From assembly GCF_041320275.1 (NCBI RefSeq), contig NZ_CP162023.1:2418001-2482000 (forward strand): a stretch of 64,000 bases of DNA, given 5' to 3'. Shown in pieces: positions 50,911 through 60,173 of the stretch. The notes beneath the pieces are model-generated. The model saw only the letters and a program-made list of their open reading frames with translations. It made no database searches and had not been told where the DNA came from. The stretch is from Mumia sp. Pv4-285. GTDB lineage: Bacteria; Actinomycetota; Actinomycetes; Propionibacteriales; Nocardioidaceae. Positions within the stretch are counted from its first letter, which is position 1. The number at the start of each line of letters is the position of its first letter. Position numbers and translations under genes: made by a program.

Positions 50911-51471
50911 TCAGGCGAGAGCGTTCAGGGTGACCTCGTACGCCCGGGCGTCGACGACCGCCTTCTGGAGCGCGACGTGCTTGGGGTCGCCGACGTCGAG
51001 CCAGCGCTGCGCCGGCAGCAGCGGCGTACGGGAGTGCTCCAGGACCGCGGTGAACAGCGGCCGGTCTCCCCCGCCGAAGACGAGGGCCCCCTCGGGGACG
51101 AGCCGGCGTACGACGTCGGCGCACGCACCGACGAGAGCGTCCGCCTGGTTGGCTCGCCGCCGGGCGTACCGCTGCTGGCTCCAGCCGCCGGCCTTGGTCT
51201 GCCCCTGCACGTAGCGGGTCCCGGCCTTGTGAGCGACCAGCGCGCCGTCCGTCACGAACCCGACCGCGTAGCCGCCCCGGCGCACCAGCACGACCCCGAA
51301 GTCGCTCGGCGGTGGCGCCTCGGCGTACGACGCTTCGGCGCCGTCGGGCGACGTCAAGGTGAGGCGCGACCCGTCACGCACGACGACCGGCTCCCCGTGC
51401 CGGGCGGAGAAACGCTCCACCCAGCCGGGAAGCCGGTCGTACGGCACGAGGACGGAACGGTGCTCCGTCAA
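50911..51471 (-). CDS. acVLRF1 family peptidyl-tRNA hydrolase (ribosome rescue)
   Basis: A 186-residue protein matching the actinobacterial Vms1/ANKZF1-like release factor. The catalytic region is visible as HKAGTRYVQGQTKAGGWSQQRYARRRANQ (written in part: GGWSQQ at 95-100), including the GxxQ-type glutamine. ALVFGGGDRPLF and LDVGDPKHVALQKAV follow. The family cleaves peptidyl-tRNA stuck on split ribosomes. The start is probably TTG, 6 nt after the sufT stop codon, so translation may be coupled to the suf operon; a GTG at 51447 is the alternative. The 111-bp gap behind it shows nothing clear. Confidence 0.88.
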   Translation of the reverse strand: MTEHRSVLVPYDRLPGWVERFSARHGEPVVVRDGSRLTLTSPDGAEASYAEAPPPSDFGVVLVRRGGYAVGFVTDGALVAHKAGTRYVQGQTKAGGWSQQRYARRRANQADALVGACADVVRRLVPEGALVFGGGDRPLFTAVLEHSRTPLLPAQRWLDVGDPKHVALQKAVVDARAYEVTLNALA

Positions 51472-51477
51472 CGGGGG

Positions 51478-51873
51478 TCAGACGTTGAAGCCGAGGGCGC
51501 GCAGCATCTCGCGACCGTCCTCGGTGATCTTGTCCGGACCCCACGGCGGCATCCAGACCCAGTTGATGCGGAAGTCGTTGACGATGCCCTCGAGCGCCTG
51601 GCGCGTCTGGTCCTCGATCACGTCGGTCAGCGGGCACGCCGCCGACGTCAGAGTCATGTCGATCGTGGCGTTGTTGGCCGGGTCGACCGCCACGTCGTAC
51701 ACGAGGCCGAGATCGACGACGTTGATGCCGAGCTCGGGATCGACGACGTCCTTCATCGCCTCGTTCACGTCCTCAGGAGTGGTGACGCTCTTCCCGACCG
51801 GGGTCAGGTCGACCTCGGGCAGATCGTCACCAGCGGTCTGGCTCTGCGTGGTCTGGCTCTGCGTGTCGCTCAT
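51478..51873 (-). CDS. sufT: SufT-like Fe-S assembly factor (MIP18/DUF59 family)
   Basis: A 131-residue protein. A Gln/Ser/Thr-rich N-terminal tail (SDTQSQTTQSQTAGDDL) precedes a DUF59 domain: VNEAMKDVVDPELGINVVDLG, then TLTSAACPLTDVIEDQ with the conserved cysteine, and INWVWMPPWGPDKITEDGR. SufT proteins help mature Fe-S enzymes under high demand. It overlaps sufU by 4 nt (ATGA), the usual last position in actinobacterial suf operons. Confidence 0.93.
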   Translation of the reverse strand: MSDTQSQTTQSQTAGDDLPEVDLTPVGKSVTTPEDVNEAMKDVVDPELGINVVDLGLVYDVAVDPANNATIDMTLTSAACPLTDVIEDQTRQALEGIVNDFRINWVWMPPWGPDKITEDGREMLRALGFNV

Positions 51874-52325
51874 CGACCCTCCTCGGTCTCGTGCGCCACG
51901 GCCTGGGCCGTGGCGTCCTTCCATGCCATCCAGGGCAGCAGCGCGCACTTCACGCGGGCGGGGAACTGTGCCACTCCGGCGAACGCGATCGCGTCCTCGA
52001 GCACGTCCTCGTCGGGCTCGACCTGCCCACGACCCTGCATCAGGGCCTGGAACTCGTCGAGGAGCACGAAGCCCTCGACGACGGTCTTGCCCACGACGAG
52101 ATCGTTGAGGACCGACGCCGCGGCCTGGCTGATCGAGCAGCCCTCGGCGTCGTACGAGACGTCCGAGACGGTCTCACCGTCCACGTGGACCCGGAGGGTG
52201 ATCTCGTCACCGCAGGTCGGGTTCACGTGGTGGACCTCGGCCTCGTACGGGTCGCGGAGCCCGCTGCCGTGCGGGTGCTTGTAGTGGTCCAGGATGATCT
52301 CCTGGTAAAGCGCGTCCACGTTCAT
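51870..52325 (-). CDS. sufU: SufU sulphur-transfer protein
   Basis: A 151-residue IscU-like zinc protein that accepts sulphur from SufS. The zinc and catalytic residues are in place: Cys38 and Asp40 in NPTCGDE, Cys63 in AEGCSIS, and Cys127 in VKCALLPW. The conserved N-terminus LYQEIILDHYKHPHGSG supports the ATG at 52325. A GTG at 52334 overlapping the sufS stop codon (GTGA) would add three residues and is nearly as plausible. It is encoded directly after sufS. Confidence 0.95.
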   Translation of the reverse strand: MNVDALYQEIILDHYKHPHGSGLRDPYEAEVHHVNPTCGDEITLRVHVDGETVSDVSYDAEGCSISQAAASVLNDLVVGKTVVEGFVLLDEFQALMQGRGQVEPDEDVLEDAIAFAGVAQFPARVKCALLPWMAWKDATAQAVAHETEEGR

Positions 52326-52330
52326 GCTCG

Positions 52331-53590
52331 TCACACCACCTTGAAGTACTTCTGGGTGTTCACGATTCCCTCGACGAGCGCATCGATCTCGGCGTGCGTC
52401 GTGTAGAGGTAGAACGACGCCCGCGTCGTCGCCTGCACCCCGAACCGCTGGTGCGCCGGACGCGCGCAGTGGTGACCGGCGCGGACGGCGATGCCGTACG
52501 AGTCGAGCAGCTGCGAGATGTCGTGCGGGTGCACCCCGTCGAGGGTGAAGCTCACCGCTCCCCCGCGGTCGATCATCTCCGACGGGCCGACGATCGTGAG
52601 TCCGTCGACCTCACCCATCCGCTTCAAGGCGTACGCCGTGATCTCCTGCTCGTGCGCGGCGACGTCGTCCATGCCGAGCGCGGTGAGGTAGTCGGCGGCG
52701 GCGCCCAGGCCGATGGCCTGAACGATCGGCGGCGTGCCGGCCTCGAACTTCGCCGGCGGCGGTGCGTACGTCGAGCGCTCCATCGTGACGGTCTCGATCA
52801 TCTCGCCGCCACCGAGGAACGGGGGCAGCTCCTCGAGCAGCGACCGGCGTCCCCAGAGCACGCCGATGCCGGTGGGACCGACCATCTTGTGACCGGTGAA
52901 AACCACGACATCGCCGCCGAGGGCGGTCAGGTCGACCGGCAGCTGCGGGACGGCCTGCGAGGCGTCGACGACGACGATCGCGCCGACGGCGTGGGCCCGG
53001 GCGATGATCACGTCGAGCGGGTTGATCGTGCCGAGCATGTTGGAGACCCACGCGACGGTGACGATCCGGGTCCGCTCGTTGATGAGCTCGTCGATCGCCG
53101 ACAGGTCGAGGCGGCCCTCGTCGGTCAGGCCGAACCACCGCAGCGTCGCGCCCGTGCGCTGCGCCAGCAGCTGCCACGGGACGATGTTGGAGTGGTGCTC
53201 GAGCTCGGTCGTCACGATCTCGTCGCCGGGGCGGATCGCCAGGTCGCCCTCGGCGTTGCGGAAGGTGTTGGCGACCAGGTTCAGCGCCTCGGACGCATTC
53301 TTGGTGAACACGATCTCGTCGCGCGACGGCGCGTTCACGAAGGTCGCGATCGTGTCGCGCGCCCCCTCGAACGCCGCCGTCGCCTCGGCGCCGAGCTGGT
53401 GCATGGCACGTGCGACGTTGGCGTTGTGCTGCAGGTAGTGCTCAGCCATCGCGTCGACGACCGCGGTCGGCTTCTGCGACGTGTTGGCGCTGTCGAGATA
53501 GACGAGCGGACGTCCCCCGGCCATGGTGCGACCGAGGATCGGGAAGTCCTCCCGAACCTTCTCGACGTCGTACCCGCCGGCGGTGCTCAT
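52331..53590 (-). CDS. sufS: cysteine desulfurase SufS
   Basis: A 419-residue PLP-dependent enzyme that removes sulphur from cysteine for Fe-S assembly. The PLP lysine is Lys235 in FTGHKMVGPTGIG. The persulphide-forming cysteine is Cys375 in VRAGHHCARPAHQRF, the group II (SufS) type. TTELEHHSNIVPWQLLA and IVVVDASQAVPQLPVDL are typical fold type I segments. The ATG shares one base with the sufC stop. It works with SufU. Confidence 0.97.
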   Translation of the reverse strand: MSTAGGYDVEKVREDFPILGRTMAGGRPLVYLDSANTSQKPTAVVDAMAEHYLQHNANVARAMHQLGAEATAAFEGARDTIATFVNAPSRDEIVFTKNASEALNLVANTFRNAEGDLAIRPGDEIVTTELEHHSNIVPWQLLAQRTGATLRWFGLTDEGRLDLSAIDELINERTRIVTVAWVSNMLGTINPLDVIIARAHAVGAIVVVDASQAVPQLPVDLTALGGDVVVFTGHKMVGPTGIGVLWGRRSLLEELPPFLGGGEMIETVTMERSTYAPPPAKFEAGTPPIVQAIGLGAAADYLTALGMDDVAAHEQEITAYALKRMGEVDGLTIVGPSEMIDRGGAVSFTLDGVHPHDISQLLDSYGIAVRAGHHCARPAHQRFGVQATTRASFYLYTTHAEIDALVEGIVNTQKYFKVV

Positions 53591-54348
53591 CAGACGGCGG
53601 CCTTGGTGTACTTGTCGTAGCCGTTGGCCTCGAGCTCCTCGGCGAGCTCCGCGCCGCCGACCTCGGCAACACGGCCGTTGACGAACACGTGCACGAAGTC
53701 CGGCTTGATGTAGCGGAGGATGCGCGTGTAGTGCGTGATCAGCAGGACGCCTCGGTCACCCTGGTCCGAGAAGCGGTTGACGCCCTCGGAGACGATCCGC
53801 AGCGCGTCGATGTCGAGACCGGAGTCGGTCTCGTCGAGCACCGCGAACTTCGGGTTGAGCAGCTCGAGCTGGGCGATCTCGTGGCGCTTCTTCTCGCCAC
53901 CGGAGAAGCCCTCGTTGACCGAGCGCTGGGCGAACGTCTTGTCGAGCGTCAGGCGGTCGAGCGCGCCGTTGACGTCCTTGACCCAGGTGCGCAGGGGCGG
54001 CGCCTCCCCGTCGATGGCCGTCTTGGCGGCACGCAGGAAGTTGGCGACCGACACGCCCGGGATCTCGACCGGGTACTGCATGGCGAGGAACATCCCCGCG
54101 CGAGCACGCTCGTCGACCGACATCTCGAGAACGTCGATGCCGTCGAGGGTGACCGTGCCGGAGGTGACGGCGTACTTCGGGTGGCCGGCGATCGAGTACG
54201 CGAGGGTCGACTTGCCGGAGCCGTTCGGGCCCATGATGGCGTGCGTCTCGCCCGACTTCACCGTGAGGTCGACGCCCTTGAGGATCTCCTTCGGGCCGTC
54301 CTCGGTGGCGACCGAGACGTGGAGGTCGCGAATCTCGAGAGTGGACAT
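53590..54348 (-). CDS. sufC: Fe-S assembly ATPase SufC
   Basis: A 252-residue ABC-type cytoplasmic ATPase of the SufBCD scaffold. Walker A is GPNGSGKSTLAYSIAG, the signature is FSGGEKKRHEIAQLE, Walker B is FAVLDETDSGLDIDALR, and the switch His is in LITHYTRIL. The DETDSGLD form is specific to SufC. It lies 42 bp after the ferredoxin-like gene and shares a base with sufS. Confidence 0.97.
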   Translation of the reverse strand: MSTLEIRDLHVSVATEDGPKEILKGVDLTVKSGETHAIMGPNGSGKSTLAYSIAGHPKYAVTSGTVTLDGIDVLEMSVDERARAGMFLAMQYPVEIPGVSVANFLRAAKTAIDGEAPPLRTWVKDVNGALDRLTLDKTFAQRSVNEGFSGGEKKRHEIAQLELLNPKFAVLDETDSGLDIDALRIVSEGVNRFSDQGDRGVLLITHYTRILRYIKPDFVHVFVNGRVAEVGGAELAEELEANGYDKYTKAAV

Positions 54349-54390
54349 GTGGTAACTCCGTTGCTACTTAGAAGGTACGACTTCTGGAGG

Positions 54391-54717
54391 TCAGATGCTG
54401 GGGCTTGTCACGTCGACGAGGACGGTCGCGTCCTCCGTGACCTTGCAGGGATAGACAGGGACGGGTTCGGTCGCGGGGAGGTTGAGCACCTCGCCGGTCC
54501 GGGCGTCGAAGCGCGAGCCGTGGAGCCAGCACTCGAGGGTGCAGTCCTCGACCTCGCCCTCGGACAGCGGGACCGCCGCGTGCGAGCACTCGTCGCGTAC
54601 GGCGAACACCTCGTCACCGGAACGGACCAGGGCGACCTCGAGGCCTTCGACCTCGACAGCGAGCACTCCCCCGTCCGGGACGTCGGCGAAGTCCGCCGCG
54701 TACGCGAATCCGCTCAT
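54391..54717 (-). CDS. Rieske [2Fe-2S] ferredoxin-like protein of the suf operon
   Basis: A 108-residue Rieske domain with the full cluster ligand set: Cys44-x-His46 in DECSHAAVPLS and Cys63-x2-His66 in CWLHGSRFD. It resembles the ferredoxin subunit of non-haem oxygenases. Its regular position between sufD and sufC in actinobacteria suggests an electron donor or sensor for Fe-S assembly, not an oxygenase partner. It starts 4 bp after the sufD stop. Confidence 0.93.
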   Translation of the reverse strand: MSGFAYAADFADVPDGGVLAVEVEGLEVALVRSGDEVFAVRDECSHAAVPLSEGEVEDCTLECWLHGSRFDARTGEVLNLPATEPVPVYPCKVTEDATVLVDVTSPSI

Positions 54718-54721
54718 CGGC

Positions 54722-55930
54722 TCAGGCCTCCGCCACCACGTCAGCGACGCCGACGTGCTTGGCCAGCTCGGCCTCGACGGTCTCCAGCAGACGCGCCTGG
54801 ATCTCGGGGACCCCGGTGCGGCGGATGACGTCGTTGAAGAACCCGTGGACGACGAGGCGGCGTGCCTCGATCTCCGGGATGCCCCGGCTCTGCAGGTAGA
54901 ACAGGTGCTGGTCGTCGAACCGGCCGGTCGTCGACGCGTGGCCCGCGCCCTCGATCTCGCCGGTCTCGATCTCCAGGTTGGGCACCGAGTCGGCACGTGC
55001 CCCGTCGGTGAGGACGAGGTTGTCGTTGCTCTCGTACGTGTCGATGCCGACGCCCTCCTTGCGGATCAGCACGTCGCCGATCCACACGGTGTGGGCGTCC
55101 TTGCCCTGCAGCGCGCCCTTGTACTCGACCTTGCTGCGCCCCTTGGGGTTGTTGTGGTCGACGAACAGGCGGTGCTCGAGGTGCTGCCCGGCGTCCGCGA
55201 AGTAGAGACCGAGCATCTCGACGTCGCCGCCGGTGCCGGCGTACTCGACCGAGGCGTTGATGCGGACGACGTCGCCACCGAAGCTCACGAGCACGTGCTT
55301 GAGGCTCGCGTCGCGACCGACGTGCGCGTGGTGGTGCGAGACGTGGACGGTGTCATCGTCCCAGTCCTGGACGGCGACCACGGTGAGCTGCGCGCCGTCG
55401 CCGAGGACGATCTCGACGTTCTCGGCCCAGGTCGCGGACCCGACGTAGTCGATGACGACCGTGGCCTTGGAGAACGGCTCGGCCGTGATCACGACGTGAC
55501 CGGCACCGGCCTTCTCGACCCCGTTGCCGCGGAAGCGCACCCAGGTGGGCTGCGAGGCGACGGCCTCGGCGGGCACGGTGATCTTGAAGAGCCGGTCCGA
55601 CGCCTCCCAGGCGCGGGCCGAGATGCGGTCGACCGGCACGTACGTCGACGTGCCGCGGGCCGGGTCGTCGATGTCGACCGAGCCGGCCTGGACCTCGGGC
55701 GCGACGTCGAGGTCGACCTCGTAGTCGTGACCGTCCAGCGGCGCGTCCTTGTGCAGGTCACGCAGACGCTTCAGCGGGGTGAAGCGCCAGATCTCCTCGA
55801 GGCCCTTCGGCACCTCGTGGTCTGCCGGGTCGAACGACCCCTCCGGGTGGAGGTGGCTGACGACACGGGTCTCGACCGGGCCGGCGAGCGGACCGGAAGA
55901 GGGGGTGTTGGTAGTGGTGGGGGCAGTCAC
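54722..55930 (-). CDS. sufD: Fe-S assembly protein SufD
   Basis: A 402-residue beta-helical scaffold subunit. The C-terminal core contains [60 protein letters not shown] and [21 protein letters not shown], the SufB/SufD family signature. The start is a GTG overlapping the sufB stop codon (GTGA). With SufB and SufC it forms the SufBC2D complex. Confidence 0.96.
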   Translation of the reverse strand: MTAPTTTNTPSSGPLAGPVETRVVSHLHPEGSFDPADHEVPKGLEEIWRFTPLKRLRDLHKDAPLDGHDYEVDLDVAPEVQAGSVDIDDPARGTSTYVPVDRISARAWEASDRLFKITVPAEAVASQPTWVRFRGNGVEKAGAGHVVITAEPFSKATVVIDYVGSATWAENVEIVLGDGAQLTVVAVQDWDDDTVHVSHHHAHVGRDASLKHVLVSFGGDVVRINASVEYAGTGGDVEMLGLYFADAGQHLEHRLFVDHNNPKGRSKVEYKGALQGKDAHTVWIGDVLIRKEGVGIDTYESNDNLVLTDGARADSVPNLEIETGEIEGAGHASTTGRFDDQHLFYLQSRGIPEIEARRLVVHGFFNDVIRRTGVPEIQARLLETVEAELAKHVGVADVVAEA

Positions 55931-57399
55931 CCGACGGCACCTTCCATCTGCAGTTCGATCAGGCGGTTGAGCTCGAGCGCGTACTCCATCGGCAGCTCGC
56001 GCGCGATGGGCTCGACGAAGCCACGGACGATCATCGCCATCGCCTCGTCCTCCTCCATCCCGCGGCTCATCAGGTAGAAGAGCTGGTCGTCGCTGACCTT
56101 CGAGACGGTCGCCTCGTGGCCGAGCGACACGTCGTCCTCGCGGACGTCGACGTACGGGTACGTGTCGGAGCGGCTGATGTCGTCGACGAGCAGCGCGTCG
56201 CACTTGACCGTGCTGGCGGAGTGCTCAGCACCCTCCTGGACCTGGAGCAGGCCACGGTACGAGGCACGACCACCGCCGCGCGCGACCGACTTGGAGATGA
56301 TCGAGCTCGAGGTGTGCGGCGCGGCGTGGACCATCTTGGCGCCGGAGTCCTGGTGCTGGCCCCCGCCGGCGAACGCGAGCGACAAGGTCTCGCCGCGGGC
56401 GTGCTCGCCGAGCAGGTAGATCGCCGGGTACTTCATGGTCACCTTGGAGCCGATGTTGCCGTCGACCCACTCCATCTGCGCGCCCTCCTCGCAGGTGGCG
56501 CGCTTGGTGACCAGGTTGTAGACGTTGTTGGACCAGTTCTGGATGGTCGTGTAGCGGCAGCGGCCGCCCTTCTTCACGACGATCTCGACGACCGCGGAGT
56601 GCAGCGAGTCGGTCTTGTAGATCGGCGCGGTGCAGCCCTCGACGTAGTGGACGTACGCGTCCTCGTCGACGATGATCAGCGTCCGCTCGAACTGGCCCAT
56701 GTTCTCGGTGTTGATCCGGAAGTAGGCCTGCAGCGGGATGTCCACGTGGACGCCCTTGGGCACGTAGATGAACGACCCGCCCGACCAGACGGCCGAGTTG
56801 AGCGCGGAGAACTTGTTGTCGCCGACCGGGATGACGGTCGCGAAGTACTCCTTGAACAGCTCCGGGTGCTCCTTGAGCGCCGTGTCGGTGTCGAGGAAGA
56901 TGACGCCCTGCTCCTCCAGGTCCTCACGGATCTGGTGGTAGACGACCTCGGACTCGTACTGGGCGGCGACACCGGCGACGAGGCGCTGCTTCTCAGCCTC
57001 CGGGATGCCGAGCCGGTCGTACGTGTTCTTGATGTCCTCCGGGAGCTCCTCCCAGGAGGTCGCCTGCTTCTCGGTGGAGCGGACGAAGTACTTGATGTTG
57101 TCGAAGTCGATGCCCGAGAGGTCGGCGCCCCACGACGGCATCGGCTTGCGACCGAAGAGCTTGAGACCCTTCATGCGCAGGTCGAGCATCCAGTCGGGCT
57201 CGCTCTTGCGACCCGAGATGTCGCGGACGACGTCCTCGTTGAGACCGCGCTTGGCGCTCGCTCCGGCGATGTCCGGGTCGGCCCAGCCGAAGTCGTAGCG
57301 GCCGAGGCCCTCGAGCTCCGGGTTTGCCTGCTCGATGGCGTTCGGGACAGCGCTGCCAGCCGCATTCGGTGCAGTGCCGGTGTCCGGAGTGGTGGTCAT
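55927..57399 (-). CDS. sufB: Fe-S assembly scaffold SufB
   Basis: A 490-residue scaffold on which the cluster is built. Diagnostic segments include [57 protein letters not shown]-type (here [19 protein letters not shown]) and [21 protein letters not shown]. No intein is present, unlike mycobacterial SufB. The ATG overlaps the sufR stop (ATGA), so regulator and scaffold are translated together. Confidence 0.97.
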   Translation of the reverse strand: MTTTPDTGTAPNAAGSAVPNAIEQANPELEGLGRYDFGWADPDIAGASAKRGLNEDVVRDISGRKSEPDWMLDLRMKGLKLFGRKPMPSWGADLSGIDFDNIKYFVRSTEKQATSWEELPEDIKNTYDRLGIPEAEKQRLVAGVAAQYESEVVYHQIREDLEEQGVIFLDTDTALKEHPELFKEYFATVIPVGDNKFSALNSAVWSGGSFIYVPKGVHVDIPLQAYFRINTENMGQFERTLIIVDEDAYVHYVEGCTAPIYKTDSLHSAVVEIVVKKGGRCRYTTIQNWSNNVYNLVTKRATCEEGAQMEWVDGNIGSKVTMKYPAIYLLGEHARGETLSLAFAGGGQHQDSGAKMVHAAPHTSSSIISKSVARGGGRASYRGLLQVQEGAEHSASTVKCDALLVDDISRSDTYPYVDVREDDVSLGHEATVSKVSDDQLFYLMSRGMEEDEAMAMIVRGFVEPIARELPMEYALELNRLIELQMEGAVG

Positions 57400-58082
57400 C
57401 GGGTGGTCCTCTCGTCGGTCGTGAGGGGTGCCGGGGTGTCGGGCACGTACGTGGTGCACACGCCGTCGCCGTGGGCGATGGTGGCGAGGCGCTGCACGTG
57501 ATGTCCCAACATCCGGGCGAACGCTTCTGTTTCTGCTTCGCAGAGCTCGGGGAACTCGGCCGCGACGTGCGCGACCGGGCAGTGGTGCTGGCACAGCTGG
57601 GTGCCGCCCGGCGCCTGACGCGTGCTCGCGGCGAACCCGTCCTCGGCGAGGGCGTCGGCGAGGGCGTCGGCGCGCTGCTCGGACGGGACCTCGATGACGG
57701 GCAGGTATCGGCGCTCCAGCTCGGCGGCACGGCGCCGCGCGAAGGCCATCACGGCCTCCTCGCCGACGGTCTCCGACAGGAAGCGCATCGCGCCCACCGC
57801 CAGGTCGTCGTAGTCCTGCTCGAACGCCTCGCGGCCAGCATCGGCGAGGGCGAACGCCTTGGCGGGGCGCCCCCTGCCGCGGCGCTGCCCGCGGGTCCGC
57901 TCGGTAGCCACCTCGACGAGGCCCTCCTCGGAGAGAGCATCGAGATGGCGGCGTACGGCGGCCGGAGTCAGGTCGAGGCGTTCCGCGAGCTGGGCCGCCG
58001 TGGACGGGCCCTCGAGCATGATGCTGCGCACCACGCGCTGACGAGTCGACGACTCGTCAGGAAGGACCCGATTGTTTTTCAC
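57396..58082 (-). CDS. sufR: SufR, Fe-S-sensing repressor of the suf operon
   Basis: A 228-residue winged-helix regulator at the head of the suf operon. The N-terminal HTH is [31 protein letters not shown]-like (residues ~21-50). The C-terminal cluster-binding cysteines are Cys164, Cys168 and Cys181 in the segment starting [16 protein letters not shown]. SufR with a [4Fe-4S] cluster represses suf; cluster loss derepresses it. The GTG start lies inside an ACACT-N5-TGTGA palindrome, so the repressor probably autoregulates. A ribosome site is weak (AAAGG 12 nt upstream). Confidence 0.93.
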   Translation of the reverse strand: MKNNRVLPDESSTRQRVVRSIMLEGPSTAAQLAERLDLTPAAVRRHLDALSEEGLVEVATERTRGQRRGRGRPAKAFALADAGREAFEQDYDDLAVGAMRFLSETVGEEAVMAFARRRAAELERRYLPVIEVPSEQRADALADALAEDGFAASTRQAPGGTQLCQHHCPVAHVAAEFPELCEAETEAFARMLGHHVQRLATIAHGDGVCTTYVPDTPAPLTTDERTTR

Positions 58083-58093
58083 AACATCAGTGT
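58079..58093. promoter_or_regulatory. SufR operator, ACACT-N5-TGTGA
   Basis: On the minus strand ACACT-GATGT-TGTGA covers the sufR start codon. It is identical in form to the inverted repeat reported for mycobacterial SufR. Binding here would block both initiation of transcription and early elongation of the whole suf operon. Confidence 0.75.
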
Positions 58094-58163
58094 GCCTTTA
58101 TTGGTCGGGCCCGTTCAACGAAGGTTGTCCTTAGTGGCGCGGGTCACCCCTGCCGGACGCCTT

Positions 58164-58192
58164 GGTCTCGATCGCTTCGCGCCTCGACCAGC
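58164..58192. repeat. dispersed repeat copy (second of three in the window)
   Basis: A 29-bp block starting GGTCTCGATCGCTTCGCG and ending CTCGACCAGC lies between the spermidine-synthase-like gene and sufR. It is the exact reverse complement of 10376-10404 and nearly identical to the left end of the array at 61211. The remaining bases of this gap hold the sufR promoter. Confidence 0.88.
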
Positions 58193-58199
58193 GGGGCCG

Positions 58200-59012
58200 T
58201 CATCCGAAGTACGTCGCGCCGCCGGGCGGTGCCGGAGACGGCGCAGAGTCCTCGTCGGTGAACGGGGCGCCCCCTCCCACGACGCTCAGCAGGTCGGCAC
58301 CGCCGACGACGCGGTACGGGAAGGCTGACGAGGCTGCACGGCGCCGCAGATCCTCGACAGGCAAGGGTGTGCGGCTCGCGACGAGCAGCACGTTGCCGTG
58401 CCGCCGCCCCCGCAGCGTGGCGGGCTCGGCGCTGACGACGACCTCGGCGAACGCCGTACGGGCTGCAGCGACTGCTCGGCGCAGGTACGGGAACGGGGCC
58501 TGGTCGGCGAGGTTCGCGAGCAGGACGCCGTCGGGACGCAGGACGCGCGCGACGTCCGCGAACGCCTCGGCGGTCGTCAGGTCCGCTGGGACGATCGGGC
58601 CGTCGAACGCGTCGAGGACCACGGCGTCGGCGTAGTCGTCGCGCATCGCAGCCAGGCCGCTGCGGCCGTCCGCGGCCCTCACCTTGATCCCGCTGCGGGC
58701 CGGCAACGGAAGATGCTCACGGACGTACGCGGTGAGCTCGGCGTCGGGCTCGAGGACGACCTGCGCCGATCGTGGTCGGGTCGCGGCGACGTACCGCGCG
58801 ACCGTCAGGCCGGCTCCTCCGACGTGCACGACGGAGAGCCGGTCGGGCGGAGGGCGGAGGAGGTCCAGCGTGTCGCCGATGCGCTGGACGTACTCGAACA
58901 CCAGGCGCGCGGGGTCTGCGAGGTCCACGTGGGACTGCTCCGCCCCACCGACGCGGAGCGTGAAGGCGTCGGCGCGTCCGGGCTCGGGGACGAGATCGAC
59001 CTGACGTTCCAC
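58200..59012 (-). CDS. spermidine synthase-like methyltransferase-fold protein
   Basis: A 270-residue protein with the SpeE/SAM-dependent fold. Glycine-rich motif I is LSVVHVGGAGLTVARYVAAT, followed by the acidic strand VVLEPDAELTAYV. The segment DYADAVVLDAFDGPIVPADL matches the DxxDxF-type active-site region of polyamine synthases. The N-terminal beta-hairpin domain of true SpeE is reduced, and no SpeD is nearby, so polyamine synthesis is uncertain. It begins at a GTG with a leaderless-type promoter. Confidence 0.82.
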   Translation of the reverse strand: MERQVDLVPEPGRADAFTLRVGGAEQSHVDLADPARLVFEYVQRIGDTLDLLRPPPDRLSVVHVGGAGLTVARYVAATRPRSAQVVLEPDAELTAYVREHLPLPARSGIKVRAADGRSGLAAMRDDYADAVVLDAFDGPIVPADLTTAEAFADVARVLRPDGVLLANLADQAPFPYLRRAVAAARTAFAEVVVSAEPATLRGRRHGNVLLVASRTPLPVEDLRRRAASSAFPYRVVGGADLLSVVGGGAPFTDEDSAPSPAPPGGATYFG

Positions 59013-59018
59013 GGCGCG

Positions 59019-59024
59019 AGACTA
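59019..59024 (-). promoter_or_regulatory. -10 box, leaderless start of the spermidine synthase-like gene
   Basis: TAGTCT on the minus strand, 6 nt before the GTG at 59012. Confidence 0.5.
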
Positions 59025-59067
59025 CGGGTCGCCGGGAACGGGCGCGCGTCGTGTCCCCGACAGGCCC

Positions 59068-59073
59068 TACGTT
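59068..59073 (+). promoter_or_regulatory. -10 box, leaderless start of the LigD-type polymerase gene
   Basis: TACGTT, 6 nt before the ATG at 59080. It is back-to-back with the promoter of the divergent gene in a 67-bp gap. Confidence 0.5.
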
Positions 59074-59079
59074 GGTCCC

Positions 59080-60159
59080 ATGCCTGCAGCAGCGACCGAG
59101 GTGGAGGCCGGCGGCCGTGCCGTGCGCGTCTCCAGCCCTGACCGGATCGTGTACGAGGCGACCGAGCGGACTCCGGCGATCACCAAGCTCCAGGTCTGCG
59201 AGTACTTCGCGACCGTCGGCGAGGTGCTGCTCTCCTCGGTCGCAGAACGCCCGACGGCGATGGAGCGATGGCCGGACGGCTGGCGTGAGGGGATGCGGCT
59301 GGCGACCGGTCCGCAGGACCGCGGTGCCGACGGCTTCTATCAGAAGCGGCTGCCCAAGGGAGCGCCCGACTTCGTCGAGACGGTCAAGATCACGTTCCCT
59401 AGCGGACGGACAGCGGACGAGCTCTGTCCCACCGAAGCGGCGTCGCTGGTGTGGGCCGCCCAGATGGGCGCTCTCACCTTCCATCCGTGGCCGGTTCGGC
59501 GACCCGACGTCGATCATCCCGACGAGCTGAGGATCGACCTCGATCCGCAGGAAGGGACCTCGTTCGCCGACGCGCAGCGCGTCGCGGAGGTTGCCAGAGA
59601 GCTGCTCGAGGAGCTCGGGCTGCGCGGCTATCCGAAGACCAGCGGCAACCGGGGCATCCACATCTACGTACGCATCCAGCCGACGTGGACCTTCGACGAC
59701 GTGCGTCACGCGGCCATCGGCCTGGGGCGCGAGCTGGAGCGTCGCGACGGTGGCGTCACCACCGCGTGGTGGAAGGAGGAGCGAGGCTCTCGGCTCTTCC
59801 TGGACTACAACCAGAACCTGCGCGACCGGACGATCGCGAGCGCGTGGAGTCTGCGCGCACGCCCCGGAGCGCCTGTCAGCACCCCCATGTCGTGGGCGGC
59901 GCTCTCTGCGGTCAAGGACCCACGAGACTTCAATCTGACGACTGTCCCGGACTATCTCGCCGACGGCGACCCCTGGGCGGACATCGACTCCACTGCGTAC
60001 TCGCTCGACCCTCTGCTCAGCCTGTGGGAATCGCTGCCGGGGGGAGAGCTGAACTGGCCGCCCGACTACCCGAAGCAACCGGGCGAGCCACCGCGGGTGC
60101 AGCCCAGCAAGAAGGTCGCGGAGCACTGGGACGACGACGGCAACCGCGTCGCGACCTGA
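59080..60159 (+). CDS. LigD-type DNA polymerase domain protein (PolDom, primase-like)
   Basis: A 359-residue stand-alone archaeo-eukaryotic primase-like polymerase, as found in bacterial non-homologous end joining. Catalytic acids are Asp153 and Asp155 in LRIDLDPQEG. The nucleotide-binding segment is YPKTSGNRGIHIYVRI, and FLDYNQNLRDRTIASAWSLR matches the third-acid region. The ligase and nuclease domains of full LigD are absent. It is 14 bp upstream of dinB, so a repair polymerase operon is likely, and an ATP-dependent DNA ligase gene lies 3.3 kb away. Confidence 0.93.
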   Translation: MPAAATEVEAGGRAVRVSSPDRIVYEATERTPAITKLQVCEYFATVGEVLLSSVAERPTAMERWPDGWREGMRLATGPQDRGADGFYQKRLPKGAPDFVETVKITFPSGRTADELCPTEAASLVWAAQMGALTFHPWPVRRPDVDHPDELRIDLDPQEGTSFADAQRVAEVARELLEELGLRGYPKTSGNRGIHIYVRIQPTWTFDDVRHAAIGLGRELERRDGGVTTAWWKEERGSRLFLDYNQNLRDRTIASAWSLRARPGAPVSTPMSWAALSAVKDPRDFNLTTVPDYLADGDPWADIDSTAYSLDPLLSLWESLPGGELNWPPDYPKQPGEPPRVQPSKKVAEHWDDDGNRVAT

Positions 60160-60173
60160 GTGGAGCTGTTGCG

